Shown here in pieces: positions 33,928 to 46,263 of a stretch of DNA of 64,000 nt. Made by a program: the position numbers and the translations under genes. Numbering within the stretch: position 1 is the first letter of the stretch; every line of letters begins with the position of its first letter. The notes beneath the pieces were generated by a model that worked only from the letters and a program-made list of their open reading frames with translations, had not been told where the DNA came from and searched no databases. Source of the DNA: Patella vulgata (lineage: Eukaryota > Mollusca > Gastropoda > Patellidae); assembly GCF_932274485.2 (NCBI RefSeq), contig NC_065882.2:14925390-14989389 (forward strand), given 5' to 3'.

Positions 33928-34325
33928 TCTACTTTTTCTCTATTTTAAATTTTAAAAACAATTTCTCTTGTATGAAACATATAATTAAAATAATTTTGGT
34001 ATTAATTTTTATATTTCACTCGAATGAAACTATATTTATAAAACTAATTTAAATAATTTTGTTGGTAAATTTAAATTTTAAATATAATTTCACTCGTATG
34101 AAACATATATTTTAATAATATAATCTACTTTTTCTGCTATTTTAAATTTTAAAAACAATTTCACTTGTATGAAATATATAATTAAATAATTTTGGTAATA
34201 ATTTTAAATTTCACTCGAATGAAAACTATATTTTTAAAACTAATTTAAATAATTTTGTTGGTACGAGTCGTAAATTTAACTTTAAAATATAATTTCACTC
34301 GTATGAAACGTATATTTTAATAATA
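33928..34325. repeat. tandem duplication, 2 x about 196 bp, AT-rich
   Basis: Both units start TCTACTTTTTCT, contain AATTTCACTCGAATGAAA and AATTTTGTTGGTA, and end with TTTCACTCGTATGAAACRTA. Shorter internal repeats are also visible. Confidence 0.85.
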
Positions 34326-34452
34326 ATTTTGTTAGTAATTTTATGAACAATTTAACAAAAAACAAAAAACAATTCAAATGTTCTTTGATTCCAATTTTTA
34401 AAACTAATTAAAAAGACTTGTTTGTTTAATAATTGCGTACTGATGTTACATG

Positions 34453-34937
34453 AATGAAATGATATGAAACAGGGTTTAACGTCCTACTGTTCTGCTCCAT
34501 CCGGGCAAAGACAAGAATACACCATACTGTGAGCTATGAGGAAAATTATGCCCGGCTAGGGATGTTACGGCCTACTTTTATTCCAAAAAGGCAATCGTGT
34601 ACACGGGACCTAATGCTAGGTTCCCACCGTCGTGCGACGCGTTACGATAGGATTGTGCCTATTGAGTCCACGATCTGGTACGTGCAGATACGTTAGGGTA
34701 CGTCTCCAATCCCCATACGACCAACATGATTGCTACGACTGACAACAATATATGATGAGAACTGGGAGGATTAAAACCACGATTTCAATCGTAGCGCGAA
34801 TCGTGATAGTGGGATACTAGCATTCGGTTTGCGTTCCACCCGAACAAGTGACCGCTTTTCCTTGCAAGACCATCTGTCACATTCGTCAGGTTTGTGTAGA
34901 AAAGTCGGACGTCAAACCCCATTTGATTTTATTTCAC
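34453..34937 (-). mobile_element. SINE-B split by a 213-bp TIR element
   Basis: 3' half at 34453-34611 and 5' part at 34825-34890. A plus-oriented SINE 3' end (CGGACGTCAAACCCCATTT) follows at about 34902-34925. Confidence 0.7.
34612..34824. mobile_element. small TIR element (MITE)
   Basis: AATGCTAGGTTCCCAC at the left and AATGCTAGTATCCCAC read inward from the right, with ACGATAGGATTGTG and ACGATTGAAATCGTG following inside. It sits exactly between SINE-B bases ACCT and CGGT with no evident target duplication. Confidence 0.8.
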
Positions 34938-35025
34938 TTTTTTAATCTATTTGTGCACGATGCCTGCATTCTGCCGGCCTATTCACGGTAGTTTCGGGTG
35001 ATCTTTTACTACTTTGTTTTTATTA

Positions 35026-35375
35026 CGGGGAGTCACGGTGGCTCAGTAAATAAGACGCTGGCTCGCTAGCTTGGAGGTCTCGGGTTCACTCCCTGTGTTG
35101 ACTGAAGAAGTTCCTCGGGGTTTTTAGGAGTGGTTTTCCCTAGTCAGTGGTACAGATCGGAGGGTAAGACAAGGACAGCTGTCTAGTCGTTCAGATGGGA
35201 CGACAAACTGAGGTCCCGTGTACATATTGACGTGCATGTAAAAGAAAACTTGACAGTTGGAATTCCGTATAAGAGTACGACGTAGCATCGCTGCCTGGGC
35301 AAAATATCTCTCACTAGCCCAGTCGGTGAAGAAAAACAGGATGTTAAACCCTACTGCATTTCATTTCATTTTCCA
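35026..35375 (+). mobile_element. SINE-B, full length
   Basis: Head GGAGTCACGGTGGCTCAGTA, B-box-like CGGGTTCACTCCC, 3' end GATGTTAAACCCTACTGCAT and a TTTCATTTCATTT tail. Confidence 0.88.
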
Positions 35376-35457
35376 ACTTCATATTTAAAAACCGTGATAT
35401 ATTTTCCTTTTGTTTGTCACTCAAACTTACTGCTCTCTTACGCGGAAAGTGATTGGT

Positions 35458-35848
35458 TATTAAAGATACATTATGGGAGATTAGATAAAGAGCCGGCAGT
35501 TCTCACTATAATGGTTAAAAACTAAATAATGTAAAGGGGATTTGTTGAAAATTTCAGTCAAATTGATCCACTCTGAACCGAGATTTTAGCGATTGCATTT
35601 TAGGCCTAGTCGGTACGATAAAAAAACACAGTCTCGATTATCCACGTCATGATTAAATCATGAATGAAAGTTTAGCAGCAAATCGGATCCTAATCCAATA
35701 AATATCGCAGGCTAGCGTTTACATCGAGAGTTGATTATGGTCTGTATAAGTTAATCCATGTCTAATTAATAATTTAGATAACATTTCAGGCCTAAAAATA
35801 GACCTGCAATAGGCAGATTTAGTTCTTGCATAATGTATGTTTAAGGCG
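35458..35848. mobile_element. family D MITE
   Basis: TTAAAGATACATTATGGGAG at the left; TTAAACATACATTATGCAAG read inward from the right. A well preserved copy. Confidence 0.87.
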
Positions 35849-35959
35849 TTCGTTACCCATTCAGTCCAGCAATGCCTGTTTTCATGTTTCGAAAGAATAG
35901 GTAAAAGCTACAACTTGGGTTTGTGTTCTTGAAGACCACTTAGTTAGATATCGCCTCAT

Positions 35960-36212
35960 TTACCGCTCCCATTACACAAGTAACCATAGCCATAGTACCG
36001 AAATGACCATTAAAACGTTCTATTCCTTTCTTCTTACTCTACCTAAATAGTCGGTATGGATATGCCCCACCCCCTCTCCCCCTCGTATAAGCAACTTCTC
36101 CCATTACAAAAATAACAATAGCCATAATTCCGAAATGACCATCAAAAAGTTCCATTCCTGTCTTCTAACCTACATAAATTTTCGGTAAGGATATAACACC
36201 CCTTCTCCTCTC
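35960..36212. repeat. tandem duplication, unit about 123 bp, upstream of the M13 gene
   Basis: CTCCCATTACACAAGTAACC (35966) and CTCCCATTACAAAAATAACA (36089) start two similar units that end in C/T-rich stretches. Confidence 0.8.
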
Positions 36213-36316
36213 CCGTATCGGCCTGATCTCCTCACGAACCAACCTTATTCCTTCCGGACTGGCCCGATCTCAGCAACAGGCCTACAATAGAATACTTACA
36301 TGCCAATGTGCACAGA

Positions 36317-36322
36317 TATAAG
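36317..36322 (+). promoter_or_regulatory. possible TATA element of the M13 gene
   Basis: CAGATATAAGAAGCG about 90 bp before the M13 start codon. Position fits a short 5' UTR, but sequence alone cannot prove it. Confidence 0.3.
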
Positions 36323-36409
36323 AAGCGAATATTCCGATTAACTTATGACTCTGAATTTACTATAAATATTTTTTTATTTAAGAAACAAGAAAAGGATATT
36401 TAAAGTAAA

Positions 36410-37148
36410 ATGGCTTCTAAATATTCGCCAGAAAATGGCGGAAGTGTTACAGGAAGTAAAAATATTTTGGTAGCCTCACCAGAGACGATAAGGTATGTAA
36501 TGGCTAAATCTATTTGTTAAGGTTAGCTTAATTTTTGTCAAGGTCGCTGAGATGTAAATAGGACACTTGCTTGTTGGCGAGATTGTAGGTTAGGGTAAAC
36601 ATTGGGGCTAGGACCAGGGTTAGGGTTAGGGTTGCGATTACCGCCATCACATGTAACTCAATAACTTTTGACTCGAACATCCACCAGGTCTCACCAAGGC
36701 CAGCTTTAGGAGCTGCAAGGCTTCGTTTTTAACGAACCCCAGGTTAATAGCCAGGACCTGTTTTAGTGAAATGATTTATTAAAGAATACCAGAAATCACT
36801 ATGTTTTATTATCAAAAACTTACTTTCCTATTTAAATAACTAAAAACACACGAAAGTTATTTTAACCTGACAAGACAAGAGTGGTTTGCCTCCCTTGCGG
36901 GCAATTATGTTCAGTTAGTTTAAAACCACTCCTTTAGTGAAATGATTTCTTAAAAAATAACCAGATATAACTATTATTTATTATTACAATACTCGGTCCA
37001 GTGCCTACATTATTAGAATCTTCTGACGGCTATTTTATTTGACTATACTGTACTGGATTACGACCCTTGCGAGTAATTTATTCAGTTGGTTTAAAGCCGA
37101 TCCAGGGTTTCATTCCACTACAAGTGTGACTAAGCAAGCCCAACCCTG

Positions 37149-37182
<34 letters not shown>

Positions 37183-40100
37183 GGGGTTTAATGTCCACTC
37201 GACACAAACTAGGTCATTTCGGGACTAACATGGTTTAATTTTATTTACATAATTCGCTTGCGCGTAGGGGTCTTTAGCAGTGGGAGGAAACCGGAGGACC
37301 CGGAGAAAACCCTCTACTCCTTGTCACGTACAACCGGGGATTCGAAACCACGCCAGTCGACTCAATGACAGACTTTATGATACAGCGCGCGCAGGCTAAC
37401 CATTCAGCCATCCAACCCCCCTCCAACCCTGAATGAAGTTGAAAGCACCTTTTCGTAACGCCATTAGCCATTTGCAACAAGGACCACGACAACCGAATCA
37501 TAAACTGAACCACTCTAGATGGCCAGTTTCGCATTTCTCAGTTGGTCTTTATACATACATGAACCGAATGAAAAACAACGAACTCGGTACCCATTGTCCA
37601 GGATTCTTTAATTAGATTGCCAGTAACATACAAAGACATGTAATATTAATGAGCGTAGAAGTAGCCGACAAACCCAAAGCCAGCTGGTCAACATAATTAT
37701 GTCAACAGGTCTGACATTGTAATTATTTTTTTAATTTATAAAGAGGAAACACTGTGATGTCGTCGTTGTACACCCCCCCCCCCCCTCAAAGAAAAAAAAG
37801 AAGACAGGAACTTATCGTTCTGATACCACCGCCCCTTCCCCCCTTGGCGCCAGCGCTCTCAAAACGTCGACTAGAAGGACAGCAACAGAATAGATATTTG
37901 TAGATATTTCTAATTGTAGATTTGAAGAAGGTGGTTGGTGCAGTAGACGATCGACTCTAGAGAAATGGTTGATGTGTATCATATTTCTAGCTTGTGCCGC
38001 CATCATTGGTCTTGTTATAGCGTTTGTAATTAATACAAAACCTCAATCAACATCAACAACCCCGTCCTCAGCATCGTCATCAGCAGATGGTAAGCATATT
38101 TTATCTTCTATTGTTGCGTTTGGCGGAAAAACAGAGTAAGTTTACAATTCGGGCACAATGGGCAGAAATAAACTTAGGAGAACATACGAAATTCGATTTC
38201 TGGGTAGAAACTGAGCGCTTACTGCAAAACCAGTCTGTGTTATACTATTTGATCCATGGATCTGCAAGTTGTCAAACATCCATACTGTACCATATGTGAA
38301 ATATTAATGATATAGGTGCAATACTTTTAAATTCTTCCACTTTAAATAGTGTACCCGTTTTATGCTGGGCCGCCAAATATAAGAGCAAAAGAATGGTCAG
38401 CATCTATCTGTAGTATGAAAACAGCGAACCATTTATATTTGTGTATTCTTAGGTGTGTGTTTGACGCCGGACTGTATACGTGTAGGTAAGTATATCCTTC
38501 TTAATTCTACCTATAAATTAAAGTGATATTATAGGGACCACTTTTAAATACATGTACTGAAAGCATTTGACTGATTCCGGCTCGTGATTTTCCGACTTGG
38601 TTTCCCTCCGTCAGAGGTGCATGACGAAGAGCCTGGCAAGGACAGCTGTCTAGTCGTTCGGGTGGGACGAACAACCCAGGTCCCGTGTACACATTGGCGT
38701 GCACGTAAAATGTCCTTGGCAGTTGGAATTCGATATAAGGGTAGACCTGGGCAAAGTTTCCGTCATAGCACACTGTATCGTGTATGTCAGTCTTCATTAG
38801 CCCAGTCGGAGCAGAACAATAGGACGTTAAACCCCATTTCATTCATTCATTCTGATTCTGATTCCCTTGTAGACTACAATATTGTGGAAGTTGAAGCTCC
38901 AAATGGAATGAATATCAGTCCAAAATTAGTTCAATTAAGTTGGTATAAACAAGATAGCGAGTTCTTTAAGTTTTGCGTAACCTTTTTTAAGAATTTGATT
39001 AATGACAAGAAATAATTCGGACATGAATAGTTTCATTTCCACCTGCATATCAAGAAAAAGCCCTATTTTCACTTTAAGCATCTTATTGAAAGACGTGAAT
39101 AAATTGACACCCGGATAGAGTGATGGTTGAACATCCAGGTCGCTAACCGATCGTTCTTTAGTTTCTTAAGAAACTTTCCAGAAGAGCCAGTAATATTTGA
39201 GAGGTAAGTCCAGCGTTGGATAGGAATGGGTTAAGAAATTCATATCCTCACCTCCGTGGTTAAAGATGCAGTTGTTCCTTAATTGCGAGACACAGTGTCT
39301 AATGGAACCTAATCTGGACTCAGTACCATTAACGCAGGCTGCTACGATGAGCCGTCTCCGTTATGGATTTCAGTTTACAAGTGCGACTGCTAAATATGCC
39401 TGGTCACACATTCCTGATTATTACATTATGATTTAATAAATATTTCATATTAATAGCTACCCGGATAGTTGATGCTATAGACTCTACCATCAAGCCGTGT
39501 GACGATTTCTACAGTTATGCCTGTGGTAACTGGAAGAGGAAACATGTAATACCGGAAGACAAATCTAGTTATGGCAGTTTTACTCTCGTAAGCGAGGACG
39601 TACAGATTATTCTTAAAAGTAAGTGTGTTGTTTGACTTTGGTATGGCAATTCTTTCTAAAACACCCAATTTCACTTCGAATTTTGGTCTTCTTTATGACA
39701 TATTATGCTAACTACAGGCCCATAGTGGCTGAATCAAACCCTGTCGTGGAATAAAGATACAGCAACGTGTGTTAAGCTTCTACTGAACCCGATAACAAAA
39801 AGAATAAATTTATTCAAAATCCGCTCTGAAATACGATATTGTTTAGACGTTTGCATTCCAAAGATCAATGAAACTCTGTTTAATCATTATGTAATTTATT
39901 TCTCTAGATTTATTGGAAATAACAATAGACCCATCCGATCTGGAATCTCTTCAAAAGGCAAAAATCTTGTATGCATCATGTTTAAATGAAAGTAAGTATG
40001 TTGATGTCTTAATCAATGGCATAGTTGAGTTTTATTTTAATAATCTTTATAAGGTTATACATATGTGCTAGTATCTAATGCGCCCACCGTGGGGGATCTT

Positions 40101-43100
40101 GGTACAAGACAGTAGACTATCCCGCCCGTTCAATGTACGTCATGCCACAAATTTGGCGTCAGTGGAGCTCTGATGGTCGTTTGAGGGACTTTGAATTCCG
40201 GGCATACTACAATATTATGTATCTCTAAATGGAATAATCCAAAATTGGAGCAATACCATACAGTATTTACAAAGATATGATGAATTTTTTAACATTGGGC
40301 ATCGCCTGGAAACTGTATCATTTGGACTACATTGATGATCTGCTGTAAAACCTGTAGTTTCCATCTCAGGAATATTGGTGCAATGCAACATCTGATCACC
40401 GTAGATGCTGTTTATTGCTGTGTCAACATGTGTTCGTTGTTTGCCCATTTCCCGACTTGATTACGGTAACAGTGTTCTAACTGGAATAACAAATTAACAA
40501 TTACAACGTTTACAAAGAATTCAAAACCACGCCGCTAGAATCGTCTGTAAAACTAAACCGCGTGAACACATTGCTCAAGTATTGACTTCATTACACTGGC
40601 TTTGGATATATGAGCGGATTAAATTCAAATTGCTGTGTCTGACATACAAAGCATTGAATGGGACAGCACCTTCATACCTACAACAGTTTATCCATCACCA
40701 TTCTGCCTCTAGAACCCATTGATCAAATGACAAATTTCCAACTACAACTGAAAATCTTTTGGTGCGCGATCATTTAATTAAACAGCTGCAGTATACTGGA
40801 ACAATCTTCCTATCCACCTCAAAAAATGCCCACCCTTATCTACATTTAAAACCTTATTGAAGACATATTTATTTAGTGTTTAGTTGTGCCTTGGTGTTGA
40901 ACAGAACTGAATCACAAACGCTTTGAACAATGACATACTCTCTGTGTCGAATAACGCTCTCCAAATGACATTATTATTATTATCATTAAACACCCCAAAA
41001 AGTTTATAATCTAGATAATATGTTTGCAGTTGAGCAGGAGATCTTGGATGAATATTTTGATTATATAATTATTTATAATTTTCAGCAAGGTTAGAAGAAT
41101 ATGGTATACAACCATTATTGGATTTCTTACCGCGTGTTGGTGCCTGGCCAGTTATCTCCCCCAATTGGTCAGATAATGGCTACAGTCTGGAAAATCTTCT
41201 GGTTGGTTTAGCCAAATACAATAACTTCCCCATCATTGACATGGGGGTTTATGCAGATCAAAAGCAGTCAGATGTAAATATTTTATATGTAAGTATTTCA
41301 ACAGAAGCCACTCTGTTAAAGGCCTAGAGTGAGGCACGGTAGCTTCCAGTGCCGGACTGGTAGGCCGAAGGCCCACCTGTCAGGTTATTGACCAAGGCCC
41401 ACACAAGTCCGCGGCGTCACGAGTGCGCCAAAGGCGCGCCAACGTCCTTCGGGGAGGGGGGGGGGTGTCTCCCAGTTTCCAAGCATTTCAGACCAAAGCA
41501 GAAGAAGGCAAATTTTTGATTTCCTGATACAATTAGATAACAGAACGAACTAAGAGCACTATCATTAGATGAATTTGAGAATTTTCTTCAGTGTCATAAA
41601 TAAAAAAATGAATTACACGGTTCTCGGAATAATGAGGAAAAACTCATAAAGTTCTTTCTTGCAGTACACTTCTTTTTTGTGTTGTTTGTCAGTCATTTTT
41701 TTCCTATTTTTTCTTTCTCCTGTCCTGTGTCCTGTCCTCTCCTTCCTTCTTTCTTTTCTTCCCCCCCCCTCTCCTTTCTTTCTCTTTTCTTTCCTTTTTT
41801 TTCTTTATAGGCTTAGGCCCACTTTTTTTAATGAGCTTAGGCCCACGGACAGGTGGACAGGTGGGCCCTGTCCGGCACTGGTAGCTTCGTGAGTAATTTT
41901 GCGGCGTGGGTTACCCTTGTCAGGGGTGCAGGGCAGGGTGTCGGTAAAGAACATCGTCAAGTCGTTCAATGGGGTAAGATATACCACTGTCCTGGCAAAA
42001 GTCCCTTGTATGGCTGTCATCGATAGCCCTGGCTGTGGCCCATCGGCGTTGTTAATCCTTGCTACATAGAAACGTAGTTTAGTAAATCGCACAGCAAACA
42101 TAATTATTTGTTGAAATTTAACAAGATTTAGCAATTTTCTGAATAATGATCTACATTAGTCGTCTACCCTGACAAGTTGTTGTTGTCGTTTGTGGTGTTT
42201 AACTTTAGATTCAAAATTCTAACGTGCTATCGTCTAATTTCTAACTTCTATTCATGGAATTTCTAAATTAAGACAATTTATGATTCAATTTATTTATTTG
42301 TTCAGTGTCAATTTTAATTCTATTTCATCCGATTTCATTTATTAGGACGAAAAATGTCTTAATTTAGAAATTACATGAATAGAAATTACACGATAGCACG
42401 TTAGAATTTTGAATCTAATATACCGCCATGCTTCTCCTCCTAACTAGGATTCGAACCCGAAGAGAGAAATTGGGTTTAACTTTCACTCGACACAAACCAG
42501 GTCATTTCGTTACTAACATATGGTTCAACTTTATTCCACCTAGGGGCCTTTAGCTATGGGAGGAAAAATCCACGAGGTTGGACTGGTGACCCTAGTCGGA
42601 CCCACTTGACTCAATGACAGACCTTATGATCTAACGGGCACGCGTTAGCCCCCTCCCCACCTCATGATTGAGATACTGAAATAAATAATTTCAATTATCC
42701 AATGATGTTCTCTGTACAGTTAGATCAACCAGGATTTGGAATGCCGGGTCAGAAGTACTATCTTAAAGGACGAAATGATACAATGGTCAAGGCGTATGAA
42801 GATTTGGCATCAAAAGTAGCCGTGCTGCTAGGTGCTAACGAGACGACAGCTAAGCAAGATATGATGGATATGGTGGATTTTGAATGGAAACTTGCAAATG
42901 TAGGTTACAATATCTTAATTCAAACGTACTTCTCGATCTGTTCCAGTAAATCTAATCTGTAGGTTTTAATATCCTTATTTAATTGTGAAAAGGACCTGTG
43001 CTACTCGTCCCATCCTTGTAAATCTAATCTTTAAAGGAACTAAATCTCTATTCTTTGGCAACTAGAAATGGACACAAATGGGTTACAACGCACATAGTAA

Positions 43101-46100
43101 TGTAATATGGATGTATATGAACTGATTAACATTCAATCTCTGTTTAGTTTCAAATTTGATGTGAAGCTTTGGTAACGGAGAGTAAAACCATTTTGATTTT
43201 CAGCATTCTAAGACTTTCGATTCCAGATATGTATTATGCGTCCGTGAAAGTGTGTCAACATATAGCGATCAGATGTATTGGAGGCATACATAGTCAATGT
43301 CGTGTCCAGGAATTTGAGCTGTGGGGGTTCAAGGTGGAAACAATATCAAGTTTGACGTTAAGACGTGGGGCGGGGGGTACTCGCGAATTTAATAAAATCA
43401 GTAGCTTTGAGACAATTTTCCGTTCAGCGAGGTGAGCCAAAAACGGTGTTATTTCGGATAAACTGCTTTTATGCAATATTTCATATTTCATGATTTTAAC
43501 GATTTTAAACATCATTGCTCATATTATTGGTTATCTTTCATTATTTTGTAGATAAGCGTACCATCAGAACAAAGAAGAGATTCTGAGAAACTTTATAACA
43601 AAATGACTATAGAGGATTTTATGAGCAACTACACACATGTAAGTAAATGACACGTCAGTTTGGGTGGGGTGGGAGTTAATGTGTGTTATATGGAAGTAAT
43701 CACAATACTTATAGCCTGGGCTTTAGACGGTGTTCAGGGGTGTTGGGATAGCCTAGTGGTCTAGAGTGCCGCGCTTCGACCTCTAGCTGGCCGGTCACCT
43801 CTGGCTTGCGGCTGTGGTTTCGATACCTACGTATGTTGCTTGGTGAGGGGCGCCTTCTCACCTGGTTTCCTCCCACAGGAAAGACCCCTGCGCGTGGAAG
43901 CGGACGTTAAACACTAAGAACAAAACAACGACGGTGTTCACTGTAATTTCACTTTCAAGTAATTACATCACCTAGACTACTGACTTCTTTTGAACCTGAT
44001 TACAATCAAAAGCTTTAAAGCCCATGTACGTCACTAACAGACGGCATCGATGCCAGTAATATGTATACATTAGTATTTACTGTACTTTAAATCCACTCGA
44101 CAAATGACTGCTTCTGAATCGGGATAGAATCAAAACATATAAGTGAATAATTGAGCCGCATTCGAACCTACTTTATATCCAGATATTTTGAGTAGATATT
44201 AATTATGCAGAATATTAATGATATTTTGAGTAGATATCAATTATGCAGAATATTAATGATATTTTGATTAAATATTAAACATCCTTAAAATGTGTCCACA
44301 AATTAATTGGAAACTAAAATGGAATCCAACTTTCTGCCTTCTAGACCAAACGAGCTAATGCGGTGTGTTATGGGGTAAATTTTTCCCGGACAGAGGCGCT
44401 TTCGCCTACTTTAATCGAATTCCAACTGTAAAGGCTTCTTTTACGTGCACCCCAACGTGAACATGCGACTGCGGTTTTACGTACCATTCGAACGACCAGG
44501 TGCTGTCCCTCTGTCCTGCAGCATAGACAAGGGGAAACCACTCTAAATAATACTCATGAATATTCTTAGCCAACACCGGGATCGAATTCGAGACCTCCTG
44601 GTTAGTGAGCCAGCGCCTTATTGTTATATATATTAAATGTGATGCCATTTCTTGTTTTGTTTTAGTTCGATTGGTTAACCTACATACAAGGAATCATGTC
44701 TCAACCTACCATCAATATCAATATAACACAAGATGAACCAGTCATCAACTACTCGCCACCATATTTTGATAAACTATTTGCTGTACTGGGAGAAACATCG
44801 CCCAGGTATTTATCTTACTTTGTTTTGTATTTCAATAATTTGTTTGAGCACAGGGGAGGTAATAAAGGACCCAAGTTGGCAGCCATACTGATCGATGTGA
44901 TATTGTTTGACGTTCTACATTTCGGTACCAACCGGACAGCCGTGCAATGTGCTATGAGGGCAGTTTGCCTTGATCGTGGCTCTTCTGTCAGGGGATCTTT
45001 AAATATGCTGCCAATGGCATACACGGGTCATGGGATTTCGTCTCATCCGAACGACTAGATGCTTGTCCTGGCTAGGCCCAATCGTCCTACACCATTGATG
45101 ATCCAATGTTCTTTCTCAGCCAACATTAGGTCATTTCACCGGACCAGTCTTTATGCAATGTCTATTTTGGAATTATCTTAAGTGCTGTACTTGTGGCTAA
45201 TTCATTATTTTGTTTTAAATTTTAGAACCGTGACAAATTATGCAATATGGAGAATAGTTAAAAACAGAATAACTTCCCTGACCAAACAGTTCAGAGATTT
45301 ATTATTACAGTACGGAAAAGTAAGTCACTCAATCAGGGGTGTGGTTACCAAAGATCTTTGCATGTGGAACGAAATCCGATTTGGACATAAAAAAAACAAT
45401 ATTTGTATCGCTGTGTATGAAAGTTTAGAGCCATTTATAGAATATCAGAGCCATTGATTACCGCTAGCTATGTATGCCGCTGTTTACAATATACTAGAGT
45501 CGATTTGTAGCAGTATATGTCAAAGACACTGGTTGAGTAAGATGAAGTAATGAAATGAAATCGGGTTTAACGTCCTACTGTTCTGCTCCTAAACTGGGCT
45601 AATGAAGACGGGCAAACGCCATGCAGTGTGCTATGAGGGAAATTTTGCCCGGACAACGCAGCTGCGGCCTACTCTTATAACGAATTCCAACTGCCAAGGG
45701 TTCGTTTACATGCACGCCAATGTGTACACGGGACCTCGATTTTTTGTCCCATCCAAACGACTATACGTTAACCCTTGCCATTGCCTCTGTCTTACACCAC
45801 TAAAGTTCTGGAGCACGAAACCTCCAGGTTAGCGAACCAGTGTTATACTCACAACGCCACCGTGGCGCAATAAAGTACTGAAGATAAAAGTTCAAAACAT
45901 GAAAGTCACAGTCATTACCATACTTCATATAGTGACCGTAAGTTGACAAAGTGCTTTTACAACTGGGGTAATGTTTTGATATGACAATTGCGCACTATTA
46001 GCGTGGAAAACTGCATTGGCACAAATGATTCTCTTCCATTTGAGAGAGGTGGCATGACATGACGCAAAACGCGTCGATGCATCACTTCACTTGGCCCCTG

Positions 46101-46230
46101 ACCTATACGCTATAATCCAGTTGTACCTGGTTCACTGAAAATCGTTCGTCATGATCCACTTAGTTTAATTTTTAACTGCTATTGAAAATTCATATTTGTT
46201 GTGCTTTCATATCTTTAGTCTGTGTGTGAA

Positions 46231-46263
<33 letters not shown>

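Noticed and set aside
36595-36640. Telomere or chromosome-fusion site
   Set aside because: The TTAGGG runs are short and sit within a repeat that recurs with the same flanks at 55.5 kb.
38584-39015. 143-residue open frame as an exon of the M13 gene
   Set aside because: It is SINE-B plus intron, and neighbouring M13 exons join in phase without it.
41659-41892. Hydrophobic 77-residue protein
   Set aside because: It is the pyrimidine tract inside the hAT-like element, read as Phe/Leu/Ser.
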